Shown piece by piece: positions 8,057 through 17,404 of a stretch of 38,508 bases of DNA. Every line of letters begins with the position of its first letter. Position 1 is the stretch's first letter. The stretch is taken from positions 1 through 38,508 of the forward strand of contig NZ_KI912475.1 in the NCBI RefSeq assembly GCF_000518685.1, given 5' to 3'. This DNA comes from Eubacterium xylanophilum ATCC 35991. GTDB taxonomy: Bacteria; Bacillota; Clostridia; Lachnospirales; Lachnospiraceae. The translations under genes were made by a program, and so were the position numbers. A model generated the notes under the pieces. It was not told where the DNA came from and made no database searches. It saw only the letters and a list, made by a program, of their open reading frames with translations.

Positions 8057-9559
8057 TTAATCTATTGGATTGGCATCAACTGTCTCATTAAGAAGACGAT
8101 TCCTTATCTTATGTTCTTCAATCTTGAAGAATGCATAATCTACTCTCTTTCTTAGATATTCAGGGCCTGCCGGCTTCAGGATATAGTCCATGGCATCCAC
8201 TGACTTGCATCGAACCACGGTATCCACATCTGCATGTGCTGTCAAAAATATAATTGGCAACTCTTCATCCAGTTCACGCATCTTCTTCGTAGTTTTGACA
8301 CCATCCATTCCCGGCATCTGTATGTCCATAAGTACCAAGTCGGGAGACCTGTTCTCCTTGATATACTCGATAGCTTCCTTACCGGAACCAGCTTCTATAA
8401 TACGATATCCTCTGCCCCATAGTGCTTCCTTGGTAACCAAACGGGAGAATTTTTCATCATCTACAATCATTACTGTATACTTTCTGTTGCGAATATGATT
8501 TCTCTCTTCATTCAGGCGCTCAACTTCCTCGGCAAAATCCTGTGGCATAATATCCGATGCCACTATATCAATATCCTTATACTCCTGATCAACAGACAAG
8601 TCAACAACTTTACTTGTCTCCAATATCTTGATTTTCGGTCTCATGGCATGGAACGTATGAGCTAATACCAATGCCTCCTCGCCATTGGACAAGGTAACAT
8701 CAATACCCGGTGGATATGCTGGTATCACTTCATTAACTGCTGCCACAACCTTCTTGTCAAACAAAATCCCCTTGTTGTTATTGATATATTCTATTGCCTC
8801 TGATGGCGCGAATGGCTCTTTATAAGGTCTCTTACTGGTCAGCGCATCATAAACATCCATAGCATGAATAATCTTTGCAAAGAGTGGAATGTCCTCTCCC
8901 TTCTTTCCAAAAGGATAACCTCTTCCGTCCTCATCCTCATGATGCATAATTACGGCCTGCAACACAACCGGTGGAACAGATGGATCTTCATGAAGAATAT
9001 CAAAAGAATACTGTGAATGCTTCTTGATTTCTTCATACTCCTCATCTGTCAGCTTTCCCGCTTTTTTTATAATAGCCTCTGAAACGCGGCTTTTCCCTAA
9101 GTCATGACATATAGCTGCAGTCGCCAAATAAACCATCTCTTCCTCTGTCAAGCCAAGCTTCTTTCCGACGCTTGCACAATAAACACCAACATTAACAGAG
9201 TGATGGTAAGTATAATCATCATATGATCGAAGATCAAAAAGGTCTACGCTGATATTATCCTGCTTATAAATATCTGCCACAATATTCGTGGCCACTCCCA
9301 AAATATCACCGATATTCCTCTTCTGAACTGCCTCTAAGCCCTCTCGAACCAACTGTTGGTCTACAACTTCCTGGATATCAACATCTTCTGAAAAGCTATC
9401 TGAGACATAAACGCCTATATAGCCCTTCCTATCCAAAAAGTCGATATAGCTCTGAGTCAGCCTTATTCCTCTTTTTAATACAGCCGCTGGCGTAGGACCC
9501 AAAATATCTCTCGCCACAACCATCCCCGGCTGTAGGGATTTCGTCACAACAAATCTCAT
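8057..9559 (-). CDS. HD-GYP phosphodiesterase with C-terminal response-regulator receiver
   Basis: A 500-residue cytoplasmic protein. Residues 1-85 resemble a DUF3391-like N-terminal domain. The HD-GYP domain follows, with HHSVNV, CHDLGKSR (H152, D153), HHEDEDGRGYP (GYP at about 214-216) and DVYDALTSKRPYKEP. A receiver domain occupies about 360-485 with IVDDEK, phospho-acceptor LMDIQMPGMDG (Asp412) and DYILKPAG. The predicted activity is hydrolysis of c-di-GMP, controlled by phosphorylation. Receivers usually precede the output domain, so the C-terminal position is unusual. The ATG at 9559 is preferred over a GTG at 9577 because AGGGGAAG lies 5 bases upstream of it. It has its own promoter, and no histidine kinase is adjacent. 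Confidence 0.85.
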   Translation of the reverse strand: MRFVVTKSLQPGMVVARDILGPTPAAVLKRGIRLTQSYIDFLDRKGYIGVYVSDSFSEDVDIQEVVDQQLVREGLEAVQKRNIGDILGVATNIVADIYKQDNISVDLFDLRSYDDYTYHHSVNVGVYCASVGKKLGLTEEEMVYLATAAICHDLGKSRVSEAIIKKAGKLTDEEYEEIKKHSQYSFDILHEDPSVPPVVLQAVIMHHEDEDGRGYPFGKKGEDIPLFAKIIHAMDVYDALTSKRPYKEPFAPSEAIEYINNNKGILFDKKVVAAVNEVIPAYPPGIDVTLSNGEEALVLAHTFHAMRPKIKILETSKVVDLSVDQEYKDIDIVASDIMPQDFAEEVERLNEERNHIRNRKYTVMIVDDEKFSRLVTKEALWGRGYRIIEAGSGKEAIEYIKENRSPDLVLMDIQMPGMDGVKTTKKMRELDEELPIIFLTAHADVDTVVRCKSVDAMDYILKPAGPEYLRKRVDYAFFKIEEHKIRNRLLNETVDANPID

Positions 9560-9606
9560 TATATCTTCCCCTAACACATATTAGAGCAAAAACTCATTAT
9601 AATGAT

Positions 9607-9635
9607 ATTATATAGCATTGAACGACTAAATACAA
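9607..9635 (-). promoter_or_regulatory. promoter of the HD-GYP/receiver gene
   Basis: On the minus strand TTGTAT (9635-9630), a 17-base spacer and TATAAT (9612-9607). It begins only 2 bases after the stop codon of the giant surface protein. No terminator is visible between them, so some read-through from that operon is likely. Confidence 0.6.
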
Positions 9636-9637
9636 CT

Positions 9638-12600
9638 TTAATTATTTACCCACATCTCTCCGACTTCAGCTTCACTTGATATGTAACCTCCAGTTATCTC
9701 TGCTGCCCCCTTTACGCTGCCGTCCTGTCGCTGAACAAACATGGATATGTGGTTGTTTTCCGTATGCCAATCCTCGTCTAGCTTTACAGCACCATCATTT
9801 AAATCGACTGGTTCTGAGTAATCCGATAAAAGCACATACTCCCACGGTCTCTTGTCATTTCCAAAAGTGGAAGCAACCCCTGCCCCCTTAGAATATGGTA
9901 CTCTATCATACCTAGTAAAGCACATCCTCGTCAGCGGTGACTTGAGATATTCTTTGGGTTCCGGTGAAATATCCAATCTCACATCACTTCCCGCTTTTTT
10001 GTTATACTCACTGACAACATATGGCGTTGTATAATACATATATATCTGCGGACCATTTGTTCCCGAATTCAAGTCAACTCCTGTCTTGTCATCCTTCCTT
10101 CCAAGCTTTACAACCGGATTGTAGTGAATCTGATATCTCTCCGTCGTGATTCCCTCCGGATGATACTCCTCGCCTACCGTGCAAACAATGTCATATATAG
10201 CCTCCTCTAACTGATTTTCGAGTTCTTTCTCTCTTGCCTCTTCAGTTGATTTCTTATTGATAGCTTTTTCATCAAGGGTATATCCCCTGTATCCAAAGTA
10301 GATATAGTCTCCACCATTTTTCTTTTCTCCCGGCTCGTCCTCCTCTGCCGAAGTTCCCTCGTTGAGATTCATATCACAGAACTCCGTACAACCTTGCTCA
10401 AGAAGCTTTAATAGTGCATCCTGTCTGGAACTACCGCCTGCAGTATAGATTCTATTGAAAAATGTGTTGCCACCATCCTCATACTTGGTATGGATGAATG
10501 TTGAGAGCTCACCCTCACCATATGGCACTGCTCTCTCAACAATGGTTTTCTTACCATCTTTTCCGGCTTCCACCTTGTCTTTTTTATCCACACATAACGC
10601 AGTGGATTGCTTAGAATTAAATACATTCCCGTCTATAATCACATCTGTTATAGGCTGTCCCGGTGACACTCCCATATTATAAGTATAGTAGAGATAATAC
10701 TTTTCTTTTTTCCATTTATAACTCTGGTTTTTAGGATCCATCTTTCCGTCAGAAGGTGTCATAATAATAGGCGTAGATGGACTCGCACACTTATATTCCA
10801 CGCCGTCAACCTGAATCTTTTCAGCGACGGTTGTCGTATCTTTTGGTGCTTTGAATAGAAGAATACCTCTTATAGCCTCATCTTCATTATCTGTTCTAGA
10901 TACGCTTATATATGTAGCTGGCCTGTTGACATAATCTCCACTTGCTTCACCTGCTCCCACATCATGCTTTCCATCCTTCACTATATCAAAGTGAGGAGGC
11001 AAGCATGGAAGTCTATTGACCTTCACATCATATGGAGGATTCTTCTTAGGTATCGCCTCAGGATAATACGCTCCACCAGCCATATCAGCCAGATTGGCAC
11101 ACTTATTATCTGGATTATATACCGTATCATACCAAGCTCTTCCCGGCACAACTGCCGCATTCACAGGAATCACCTCATCAGTCGCCTCTCCATTGGCAAT
11201 AACCATAGCATTCAGATCCACCTGCTTAGCTATTGTATGATTGACATCTATATCTTCATCCAGCTTGGTATCGTCAAAGGAATAGGATCCCACTGTCAGT
11301 TTGGATATATATTTTTTCTTAAGAGTAGTCCTTCTGGTATAGATATATAGCGGTGTCGCGGCATTATGATGGTTGCCATCGTCATCCGTCCACTCAGGAT
11401 ATGCTATATTAAATGGATTTAACTCATGCGGTCTTTTCATTTCCTGTATAGAGTTAAATTCTCCTGAAGCCTTCTCACCGGACAAAGTTTTCTCCCCGCT
11501 GATATTAGCAGTTATCTTGCCGTCCTTTATGGCTCCACTGTGTGCTTTGGAACTTATAATAATATCATTCAACTTTATTTTTTCCATGTTCCCTACCGGA
11601 CCACTGACATACAAACCACTAAGTATAAATGGCATATTGTCCTTGCTATACTTATATCCGCCGGGCTTGTAACTCGTATATCCCTTATATACCTGCTTAT
11701 TGGTTCCAAGAAGACCGGTTGGTGACATATACGCATTCTCCGGTCCTATTCCCCTTGTGACATACTTACATCTTGTGGTTGTTCGCTGAGATATAACCGT
11801 CACCGCATCATAGGCAACCGAGCTTTCGGAATATTTATCTTCAACACTTACTGGTTTTGTGATGGAATATGGCAATTCAGTTGAGAAAATATTCCCCTGA
11901 AAAGCCTTTATATCCGTGAGTGCTCTGTATGGATTATAACTCCACGAATACCCTAAATTCATATATTTTTGATTGCTTTCCACCACATATCCCTTGTAAT
12001 AAAAAGAACTGGCAAGATTTCCGTCAATAATAACGGTATTCGGCGTTTTCGCCATTCTATCTGTGAGTTGGGAATAGCTTGCAAGGGTCTCACCCACCTT
12101 GGAACCGGTGCTCTCTGAGTCCGTCCCGAATGTGAAAAATAGTCCGGAAAGATACTTGGTTCCTGAAGTATACTTGGTCTCCGGTTCATAGTAGAGATAC
12201 TTGGCGGGACTGTCCCACTTGTTATCCGTGGAGGTTTGGTAACAGGTATAACTATATCCGTAGTTTCCCAATCGTCCCGGCTCCCAATCATCTTTATCCC
12301 AGTCTCTGGTCGATGCAAAATTATAGGGAACGCCACTAAAGGTAGTGACGGGAACCCAACCATCATTTACATACTTTCCGTCGGCATGATCTCCAACCAA
12401 GTGGAGTTTTCCCACCTCGATAGGGGTGCCGGCCTTGCTATCAGTCGTAATCCACAATCCATCCAAATCACTTGGATACTCCTTGTCCTCTGAGGTGCTA
12501 TCAGCTTTATAACCAAGATTTCCCGCACATCCGTATTTTACATCTCCAAACCTAAGCTCATTGTTACTCATAGGTGTATAAGTAGCAACTCTTATATCTT

Positions 12601-14959
12601 TTATCGCCTTCTCAGGGTCATCTGTGATACTATATCCAATATATGTATAAGCCCACTCCTCATGTCTTGAGTAATTCTTTCTCGCCTCTCCTGCGATATT
12701 GTAATCCCAGACTTTATATCCTTTGGTGCTAATCTTGGCCTTTGCCCTACTCTCCGTATCCGCTGACTTTACTATAATATCCTTGATATAAGTTTTCTTT
12801 CCATTATTGTCTGTATTTCCATTGTTGTCACCTGATCCGCCGTCGTTGAGAATTGATTTTTCCGTGCGGTAGTGGACGAAAACACCATTTCCTGAATCCT
12901 TTTTCATCAGGGCGTTGCAGTTTCCTGGCGTAATCTCCCCGAAAGAATTCACACTTTCATATCCATTTATTGCATTGCTTCCCTTATCGCCGTAAATGAC
13001 GCTAAATGGGCATTTCTCTTCTCTTATGACAAGAGGTGAACCAGTGTTGGAATCTTTACTATAATACATACAATTCCAGCCTCTGAATCCCATGCGACCA
13101 TTTACATCGCTTATTCCATCCTGTCCATGATAATCATTCTCCGCTTCCTCTGATGTGAGCTTTCCCTTATACTGCTTGGCCGGTTGCCTCTCTGAGCCAA
13201 CTCCCTTATAATAACTGAGATATTGATGTCCGCTGACAGATGCGCAGTCTGCCACATAGTCCGGCACCTCATCATAGTCTATATCTGAGTTTTCTTTTTG
13301 ATACTTGAGTATGGCACTTACTGCCCAGATGACAATCATAGATACCACAAGAACAGCCAATGCAATCCATCCCACTGGTCCGGCACTGGCAGCTGCCGCT
13401 CCTGCTATCTTAGTTGCTATGGCAGTAATAGTAGTTGCTGCACATGTAAGGCCACAAGCTGCCGCTATGGCACATATACCCGCAGGCACCAGGGCTATCA
13501 CAGTTGCAACCGCTTGAAACTGTGCCAGTATGAGCACACATGACACAACTCCAAGGGCAAGATTTACCCACTTCATAACTTCATCTGCTTTTTCTTTCCA
13601 CGTTGTTGGGTCATAATCCTCCACCAACTTTTGTGCGGCAGACATTCGAACCGCATCTGAGGTATAGGCTACTTTCTTGTCCTTGATTTCCTCGTTATTG
13701 TTCATCCAAATCGAATATGAATCCCTTCCGATGATGCTCTTAATCTGCGCTGCAGCCTCAGATATTTTTTCACTGGCCTCTTCATCTTCCTTATTCTCTC
13801 CAAGTGTTGATGCTAGTGATATCAAACCTCCCATGGAAGCAAGACACCTCTCTGCATAGGTCATAGATCCTATGATTGGATATAGCTTTGTCAAATCAAT
13901 TTCATCACTTGTCTCATGTCCCAGTTCAAGCAAATATTCTCCCAAAGTATCCGTTTTATTTATATAGTATTTTTCTAATTCTTCATATAGAGCAATATAC
14001 ATCGCTCCCTGATCATTTTCGGATAATTTTTCACTGTCATTTACTACATCTGCCTCCGCCTTGTTCTTATATGAATTCAATTCACTTGCATAATCTTCTT
14101 CATCAAAAGTAGCCATAGCATTGTCAAAAGCAGTTGCAAACTCCTGCAGTTTCTTGTGAAATGCTCTGGCATCATCTCCATATTCTTCATATAAATCGTC
14201 AAAATCATCCTCTGAAACAGCTTCTTCCACTTCCTCCCACACCGGACTATCCTTCACCGCTTCTGCCCAGGAAACAGATACATCCTTTTTGTTAACTCGC
14301 TCATTTTCAAAGGCTGCCACACCCAGTGACAAATATCCAAGAATCGCATTTATTGTTCCCGCACTTGACTTTGCAACTATGTCCGCATAGAAATCCCAGT
14401 CCGCCTTGTCTTGAACTATATAGTCGCCGAGCTTCATGTTGTCCGCCTCCGGCACGCATATGAGATTTAACCCCTCATAAGCCTCTTTGGCCTTAGGAGA
14501 ACCCGCATTGTAATTGGCTATAAACTCAAGCGCTGCTGCCTCTATAGCATCCACAACCGGAGCATTAGTATTCTTATATTCCTTGAGGAGTTCTTTGTAA
14601 TCTTTTAATTCAAATCCTGCATCCATGGACAAAAGCTTGACGCTGTATATAGCATCTTCTCTATTATCCGTCTCCTTGTATCCAAGTACAACATGATTCT
14701 TATCCGTTCCATTGTTGAGATCCCCCTCAACCGGTATAAATCCACTCTCTTTACACTTTTTCTTCGCTTCATCTATGCTAAAAAGAGCGTAAAATAGTCT
14801 TATATCGCTGACATACTTTGTATGGCTTTCCTCAACTGCCTGAGCAACTACCGGCCCATACTCTCTTATTGATGCCGATGCAAACAAGCATATAACAAGG
14901 ATTGCTGCCACAATACTCCTATACACTCTAACTGCCTTCCCATGTGTATTCCAAATCAT
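9638..14959 (-). CDS. giant secreted MABP-like repeat protein with hydrophobic core (operon gene D)
   Basis: A 1773-residue exported protein with signal peptide 1-40 (VAQA|VE). Residues 49-115 hold a MABP-like (MVB12-associated beta-prism) unit: GFIPVEGDLNNGTDKNHV then LGYKETDNREDAIYSV. Residues 120-450 are mainly acidic helix. Residues 465-551 are an almost unbroken Ala/Gly/Val-rich hydrophobic stretch. A Gly/Asn linker (706-720) leads to about 1000 residues of beta-rich repeats in which the motif recurs (YIGYSITDDPEKAIKDIRV, YMNLGYSWSYNPYRALTDI, YIYFGYRGY). There is no C-terminal anchor, so it may be released or inserted through the hydrophobic region. It is homologous to gene B (LYPIIGSM against LYPLIESL; a KVAYTSDAVRM against GAVALTNDALRA match). 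Its ATG overlaps the gene C stop by 4 bases. Function unknown; a pore-forming or surface-binding role is only inferred. Confidence 0.7.
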   Translation of the reverse strand: MIWNTHGKAVRVYRSIVAAILVICLFASASIREYGPVVAQAVEESHTKYVSDIRLFYALFSIDEAKKKCKESGFIPVEGDLNNGTDKNHVVLGYKETDNREDAIYSVKLLSMDAGFELKDYKELLKEYKNTNAPVVDAIEAAALEFIANYNAGSPKAKEAYEGLNLICVPEADNMKLGDYIVQDKADWDFYADIVAKSSAGTINAILGYLSLGVAAFENERVNKKDVSVSWAEAVKDSPVWEEVEEAVSEDDFDDLYEEYGDDARAFHKKLQEFATAFDNAMATFDEEDYASELNSYKNKAEADVVNDSEKLSENDQGAMYIALYEELEKYYINKTDTLGEYLLELGHETSDEIDLTKLYPIIGSMTYAERCLASMGGLISLASTLGENKEDEEASEKISEAAAQIKSIIGRDSYSIWMNNNEEIKDKKVAYTSDAVRMSAAQKLVEDYDPTTWKEKADEVMKWVNLALGVVSCVLILAQFQAVATVIALVPAGICAIAAACGLTCAATTITAIATKIAGAAAASAGPVGWIALAVLVVSMIVIWAVSAILKYQKENSDIDYDEVPDYVADCASVSGHQYLSYYKGVGSERQPAKQYKGKLTSEEAENDYHGQDGISDVNGRMGFRGWNCMYYSKDSNTGSPLVIREEKCPFSVIYGDKGSNAINGYESVNSFGEITPGNCNALMKKDSGNGVFVHYRTEKSILNDGGSGDNNGNTDNNGKKTYIKDIIVKSADTESRAKAKISTKGYKVWDYNIAGEARKNYSRHEEWAYTYIGYSITDDPEKAIKDIRVATYTPMSNNELRFGDVKYGCAGNLGYKADSTSEDKEYPSDLDGLWITTDSKAGTPIEVGKLHLVGDHADGKYVNDGWVPVTTFSGVPYNFASTRDWDKDDWEPGRLGNYGYSYTCYQTSTDNKWDSPAKYLYYEPETKYTSGTKYLSGLFFTFGTDSESTGSKVGETLASYSQLTDRMAKTPNTVIIDGNLASSFYYKGYVVESNQKYMNLGYSWSYNPYRALTDIKAFQGNIFSTELPYSITKPVSVEDKYSESSVAYDAVTVISQRTTTRCKYVTRGIGPENAYMSPTGLLGTNKQVYKGYTSYKPGGYKYSKDNMPFILSGLYVSGPVGNMEKIKLNDIIISSKAHSGAIKDGKITANISGEKTLSGEKASGEFNSIQEMKRPHELNPFNIAYPEWTDDDGNHHNAATPLYIYTRRTTLKKKYISKLTVGSYSFDDTKLDEDIDVNHTIAKQVDLNAMVIANGEATDEVIPVNAAVVPGRAWYDTVYNPDNKCANLADMAGGAYYPEAIPKKNPPYDVKVNRLPCLPPHFDIVKDGKHDVGAGEASGDYVNRPATYISVSRTDNEDEAIRGILLFKAPKDTTTVAEKIQVDGVEYKCASPSTPIIMTPSDGKMDPKNQSYKWKKEKYYLYYTYNMGVSPGQPITDVIIDGNVFNSKQSTALCVDKKDKVEAGKDGKKTIVERAVPYGEGELSTFIHTKYEDGGNTFFNRIYTAGGSSRQDALLKLLEQGCTEFCDMNLNEGTSAEEDEPGEKKNGGDYIYFGYRGYTLDEKAINKKSTEEAREKELENQLEEAIYDIVCTVGEEYHPEGITTERYQIHYNPVVKLGRKDDKTGVDLNSGTNGPQIYMYYTTPYVVSEYNKKAGSDVRLDISPEPKEYLKSPLTRMCFTRYDRVPYSKGAGVASTFGNDKRPWEYVLLSDYSEPVDLNDGAVKLDEDWHTENNHISMFVQRQDGSVKGAAEITGGYISSEAEVGEMWVNN

Positions 14960-17373
14960 AAGCTTTCATCCTCCTTCGCCTGTGCTTTTCTCCTTGCATT
15001 ACCATATATCAACAATAGTACGGCTGCCAATACAAGCACACCGCCTGATAAAACTATACTGACAATATTTCCTGCACCAAAAAGAGAGGCAGTAACTACC
15101 ATGTCAGCTGTAATCTTTTTGGTCTCCTTGGCTCCAATACTTCCCTTATTTACGTGAAAATAGTTCATCTCATATACAGTTATATTTTTTGCCAATCTGA
15201 TGCTTTTACTACTCGTGGAACCAATCCAAATCCAAGACCCTCTCACCAAACCTCCGCTATACACGTAGGCAGTTCCAAAAGCTGCATCCTCCAATGCAAG
15301 GTCATTACATCGACTCTCCTTCTTGCTTGTATTATCCTTGATTACCACGACTCCCTTTAAGTTAATATCATACCTGTAATCAACAAATACTCCACCACCA
15401 TATCCACCTGCTGTGTTGCCTGTTATCTCCGTGTTAGAAAGCACCAAACCATCATCTATTACTACGATTGCGCCTCCATTTTCTTCGGCTTTATTTCCTC
15501 TGAATACGCATCTGTCAAATGTCACTGCACCCTTGTTCTCCGGGTTATCTCTCATACATAGAGCACCACCGTCTTGTCCGGCCTGGTTATCTGTGAATAT
15601 ACACTTTCTCGCATACATAAGGGTGCCGGAATATTTTTTTAAATCAAGATCCACATAAATTGCACCACCGTTTTTGGCAGCCCTATTCCCCACAAACTTC
15701 ACGCTATCTAACTTAACTTCTCCTCGTCTACAGAACAAGGCGCCACCGTTGTCCTCCGTATAGCAATTGTCGATTGTAGCATCCTTTATACTCAGTTTTC
15801 CCTCTCCCATATAGATGCCGCCACCATGACACTTATCTATACTATCAAGCACGCGACAATGATAGATTCTTCCTCCGGTCATGGTAAATTTGGTGTTTTT
15901 GCTGCCCACATCAACATAGACTCCTCCGCCATTATAATCCGTGACGCAGTCATATATAGTACCACCCTCCATGAGAAATGTTCCGTCCTCATCGACGGTA
16001 ACACCGCCACCGCCGTTGGAACTTGCGCCACCGGTTATGACACCGCCCCTAACTCCATCGTAGCCTTTTTTCTTGGGATGGCTGTCTCGTATAGTCAGTT
16101 TTCCGTCCTCTTTGACATGGAAGACGCTTCCATTTTTCTCTGTGGAGTACTCCTTCTTCATGTCGCGTTTAATATAGTGACCATTGAGATCGACAATCAC
16201 CTCTTGTCCCTTACCAACGACTATTTCCGATGAAGGTAAGTAGTCATCACCCATTGTTACAATTGCCTCATCGTCACACTTCAAACCGGCTTCAAAAGCC
16301 TGCTTAAATGTGGTAAATTTTTCTCTGGATTTTAATTTTCCATTTTTATAGATTTCAAGTTCGGTACTCACGTTGTCATGGACTTTTTCCGGGTCTCGCT
16401 CAATAGTAACTTCTGATTTTTTTCTGTTTTCACTGACAACATATTCTCCCGTATTATAAAAGAAATATATACTGGCTTCAAGGGGATTACACTGTCCATA
16501 TCCATCTGAAATCTCCTTCTCCATCTCCTGAAGCAATATACCTATCCTTGATCCTCTCTTAAACTCTTCAGAGTATACCTTTTTTCCCTTTTTTTCTTCT
16601 CTGTCTGACCACTGCCAGAATCTAAGCTTTTCCATGTCTGATGGAATGTAGAGGTCATTATCTTCCTCGTCATTCTTGGTATTGTCTATTATTTTGGTTT
16701 TTCCCCCGAGAAAAGTAATTATCGACTTGCCTCCATAGATTCCTCCCCCGTTTCCCAATACGTCATTTTCGCATATTTCAACATCACCCAGATATGCTTC
16801 GCTGTCACTTCCGAGATATATTCCCCCACCGTTCTTTGCGTGATTACCTGTAATCTTTATGCCCTTTTCTATATTTAACTCTGACTTGTCTTCGCATACA
16901 ATACCACCGCCATTACTCATGTTAGATGCTCCGGTAATAATACCTGCCTTAGAAGCAGAATTAGTCAGTGTCAGAACTCCGCCGCTTTGGACTTTAATAG
17001 CATAGCCATCATCAACAGACTCTGAAAGCCCTCTGTCTATAGTATGTCCATTAAGATCTATTGTGACATCCATGTTGTTTTCTATATCTATAGAACCAAG
17101 TCCCTTTTTCCAGGTGACGTCCGATTCGAGGATTATTTCCACATAAGTCATATCGTCCTCTTCCTCTTCGTCATCACTGTCTTCTTCTGACAATGCTTTT
17201 AAAAGTTCATCCCAACTACCAACTTTTTCTCCTGCACTTTCCGCCTTGGTATATCTGACATTAATAAATGGAGATGCCAGAGAAATTATCATAAATAATA
17301 TAGTTAGAAGAGCACATATTTTTCTCTCCAATCTCCCATAAAACATAGGGATTCCATCGTATTTTAACTTCAA
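14956..17373 (-). CDS. right-handed beta-helix surface protein with C-terminal anchor (operon gene C)
   Basis: 805 residues. The start is TTG at 17373 with GGAGG 8 bases upstream; the first ATG (17346) has no ribosome site. A signal segment at about 15-45 is followed by an acidic patch (DDEEEEDD). Two beta-helix blocks follow, each opening with a DLNGH motif (VTIDLNGHTI and VIVDLNGHYI) and running into NGGGIY / NGGAIYVD rungs, as in pectate-lyase-like and polymorphic outer-membrane folds. The protein has therefore doubled internally. The C-terminus has VTASLF (760-765), a transmembrane helix (about 769-792) and a charged tail with NARRKAQ. The VTASLF-helix-basic pattern is shared with gene A. 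Probably displayed on the cell surface as an adhesin or glycan-binding scaffold; no catalytic residues could be identified. Confidence 0.7.
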   Translation of the reverse strand: MKLKYDGIPMFYGRLERKICALLTILFMIISLASPFINVRYTKAESAGEKVGSWDELLKALSEEDSDDEEEEDDMTYVEIILESDVTWKKGLGSIDIENNMDVTIDLNGHTIDRGLSESVDDGYAIKVQSGGVLTLTNSASKAGIITGASNMSNGGGIVCEDKSELNIEKGIKITGNHAKNGGGIYLGSDSEAYLGDVEICENDVLGNGGGIYGGKSIITFLGGKTKIIDNTKNDEEDNDLYIPSDMEKLRFWQWSDREEKKGKKVYSEEFKRGSRIGILLQEMEKEISDGYGQCNPLEASIYFFYNTGEYVVSENRKKSEVTIERDPEKVHDNVSTELEIYKNGKLKSREKFTTFKQAFEAGLKCDDEAIVTMGDDYLPSSEIVVGKGQEVIVDLNGHYIKRDMKKEYSTEKNGSVFHVKEDGKLTIRDSHPKKKGYDGVRGGVITGGASSNGGGGVTVDEDGTFLMEGGTIYDCVTDYNGGGVYVDVGSKNTKFTMTGGRIYHCRVLDSIDKCHGGGIYMGEGKLSIKDATIDNCYTEDNGGALFCRRGEVKLDSVKFVGNRAAKNGGAIYVDLDLKKYSGTLMYARKCIFTDNQAGQDGGALCMRDNPENKGAVTFDRCVFRGNKAEENGGAIVVIDDGLVLSNTEITGNTAGGYGGGVFVDYRYDINLKGVVVIKDNTSKKESRCNDLALEDAAFGTAYVYSGGLVRGSWIWIGSTSSKSIRLAKNITVYEMNYFHVNKGSIGAKETKKITADMVVTASLFGAGNIVSIVLSGGVLVLAAVLLLIYGNARRKAQAKEDESL

Positions 17374-17404
17374 TTAAAGCACCTCCATTAATACAATTAT
17401 ATTA

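Noticed and set aside
10964-14112. Long plus-strand ORFs opposite the giant protein gene
   Set aside because: They lack ribosome sites and family similarity and lie wholly inside a clear minus-strand gene, so they are shadow frames.
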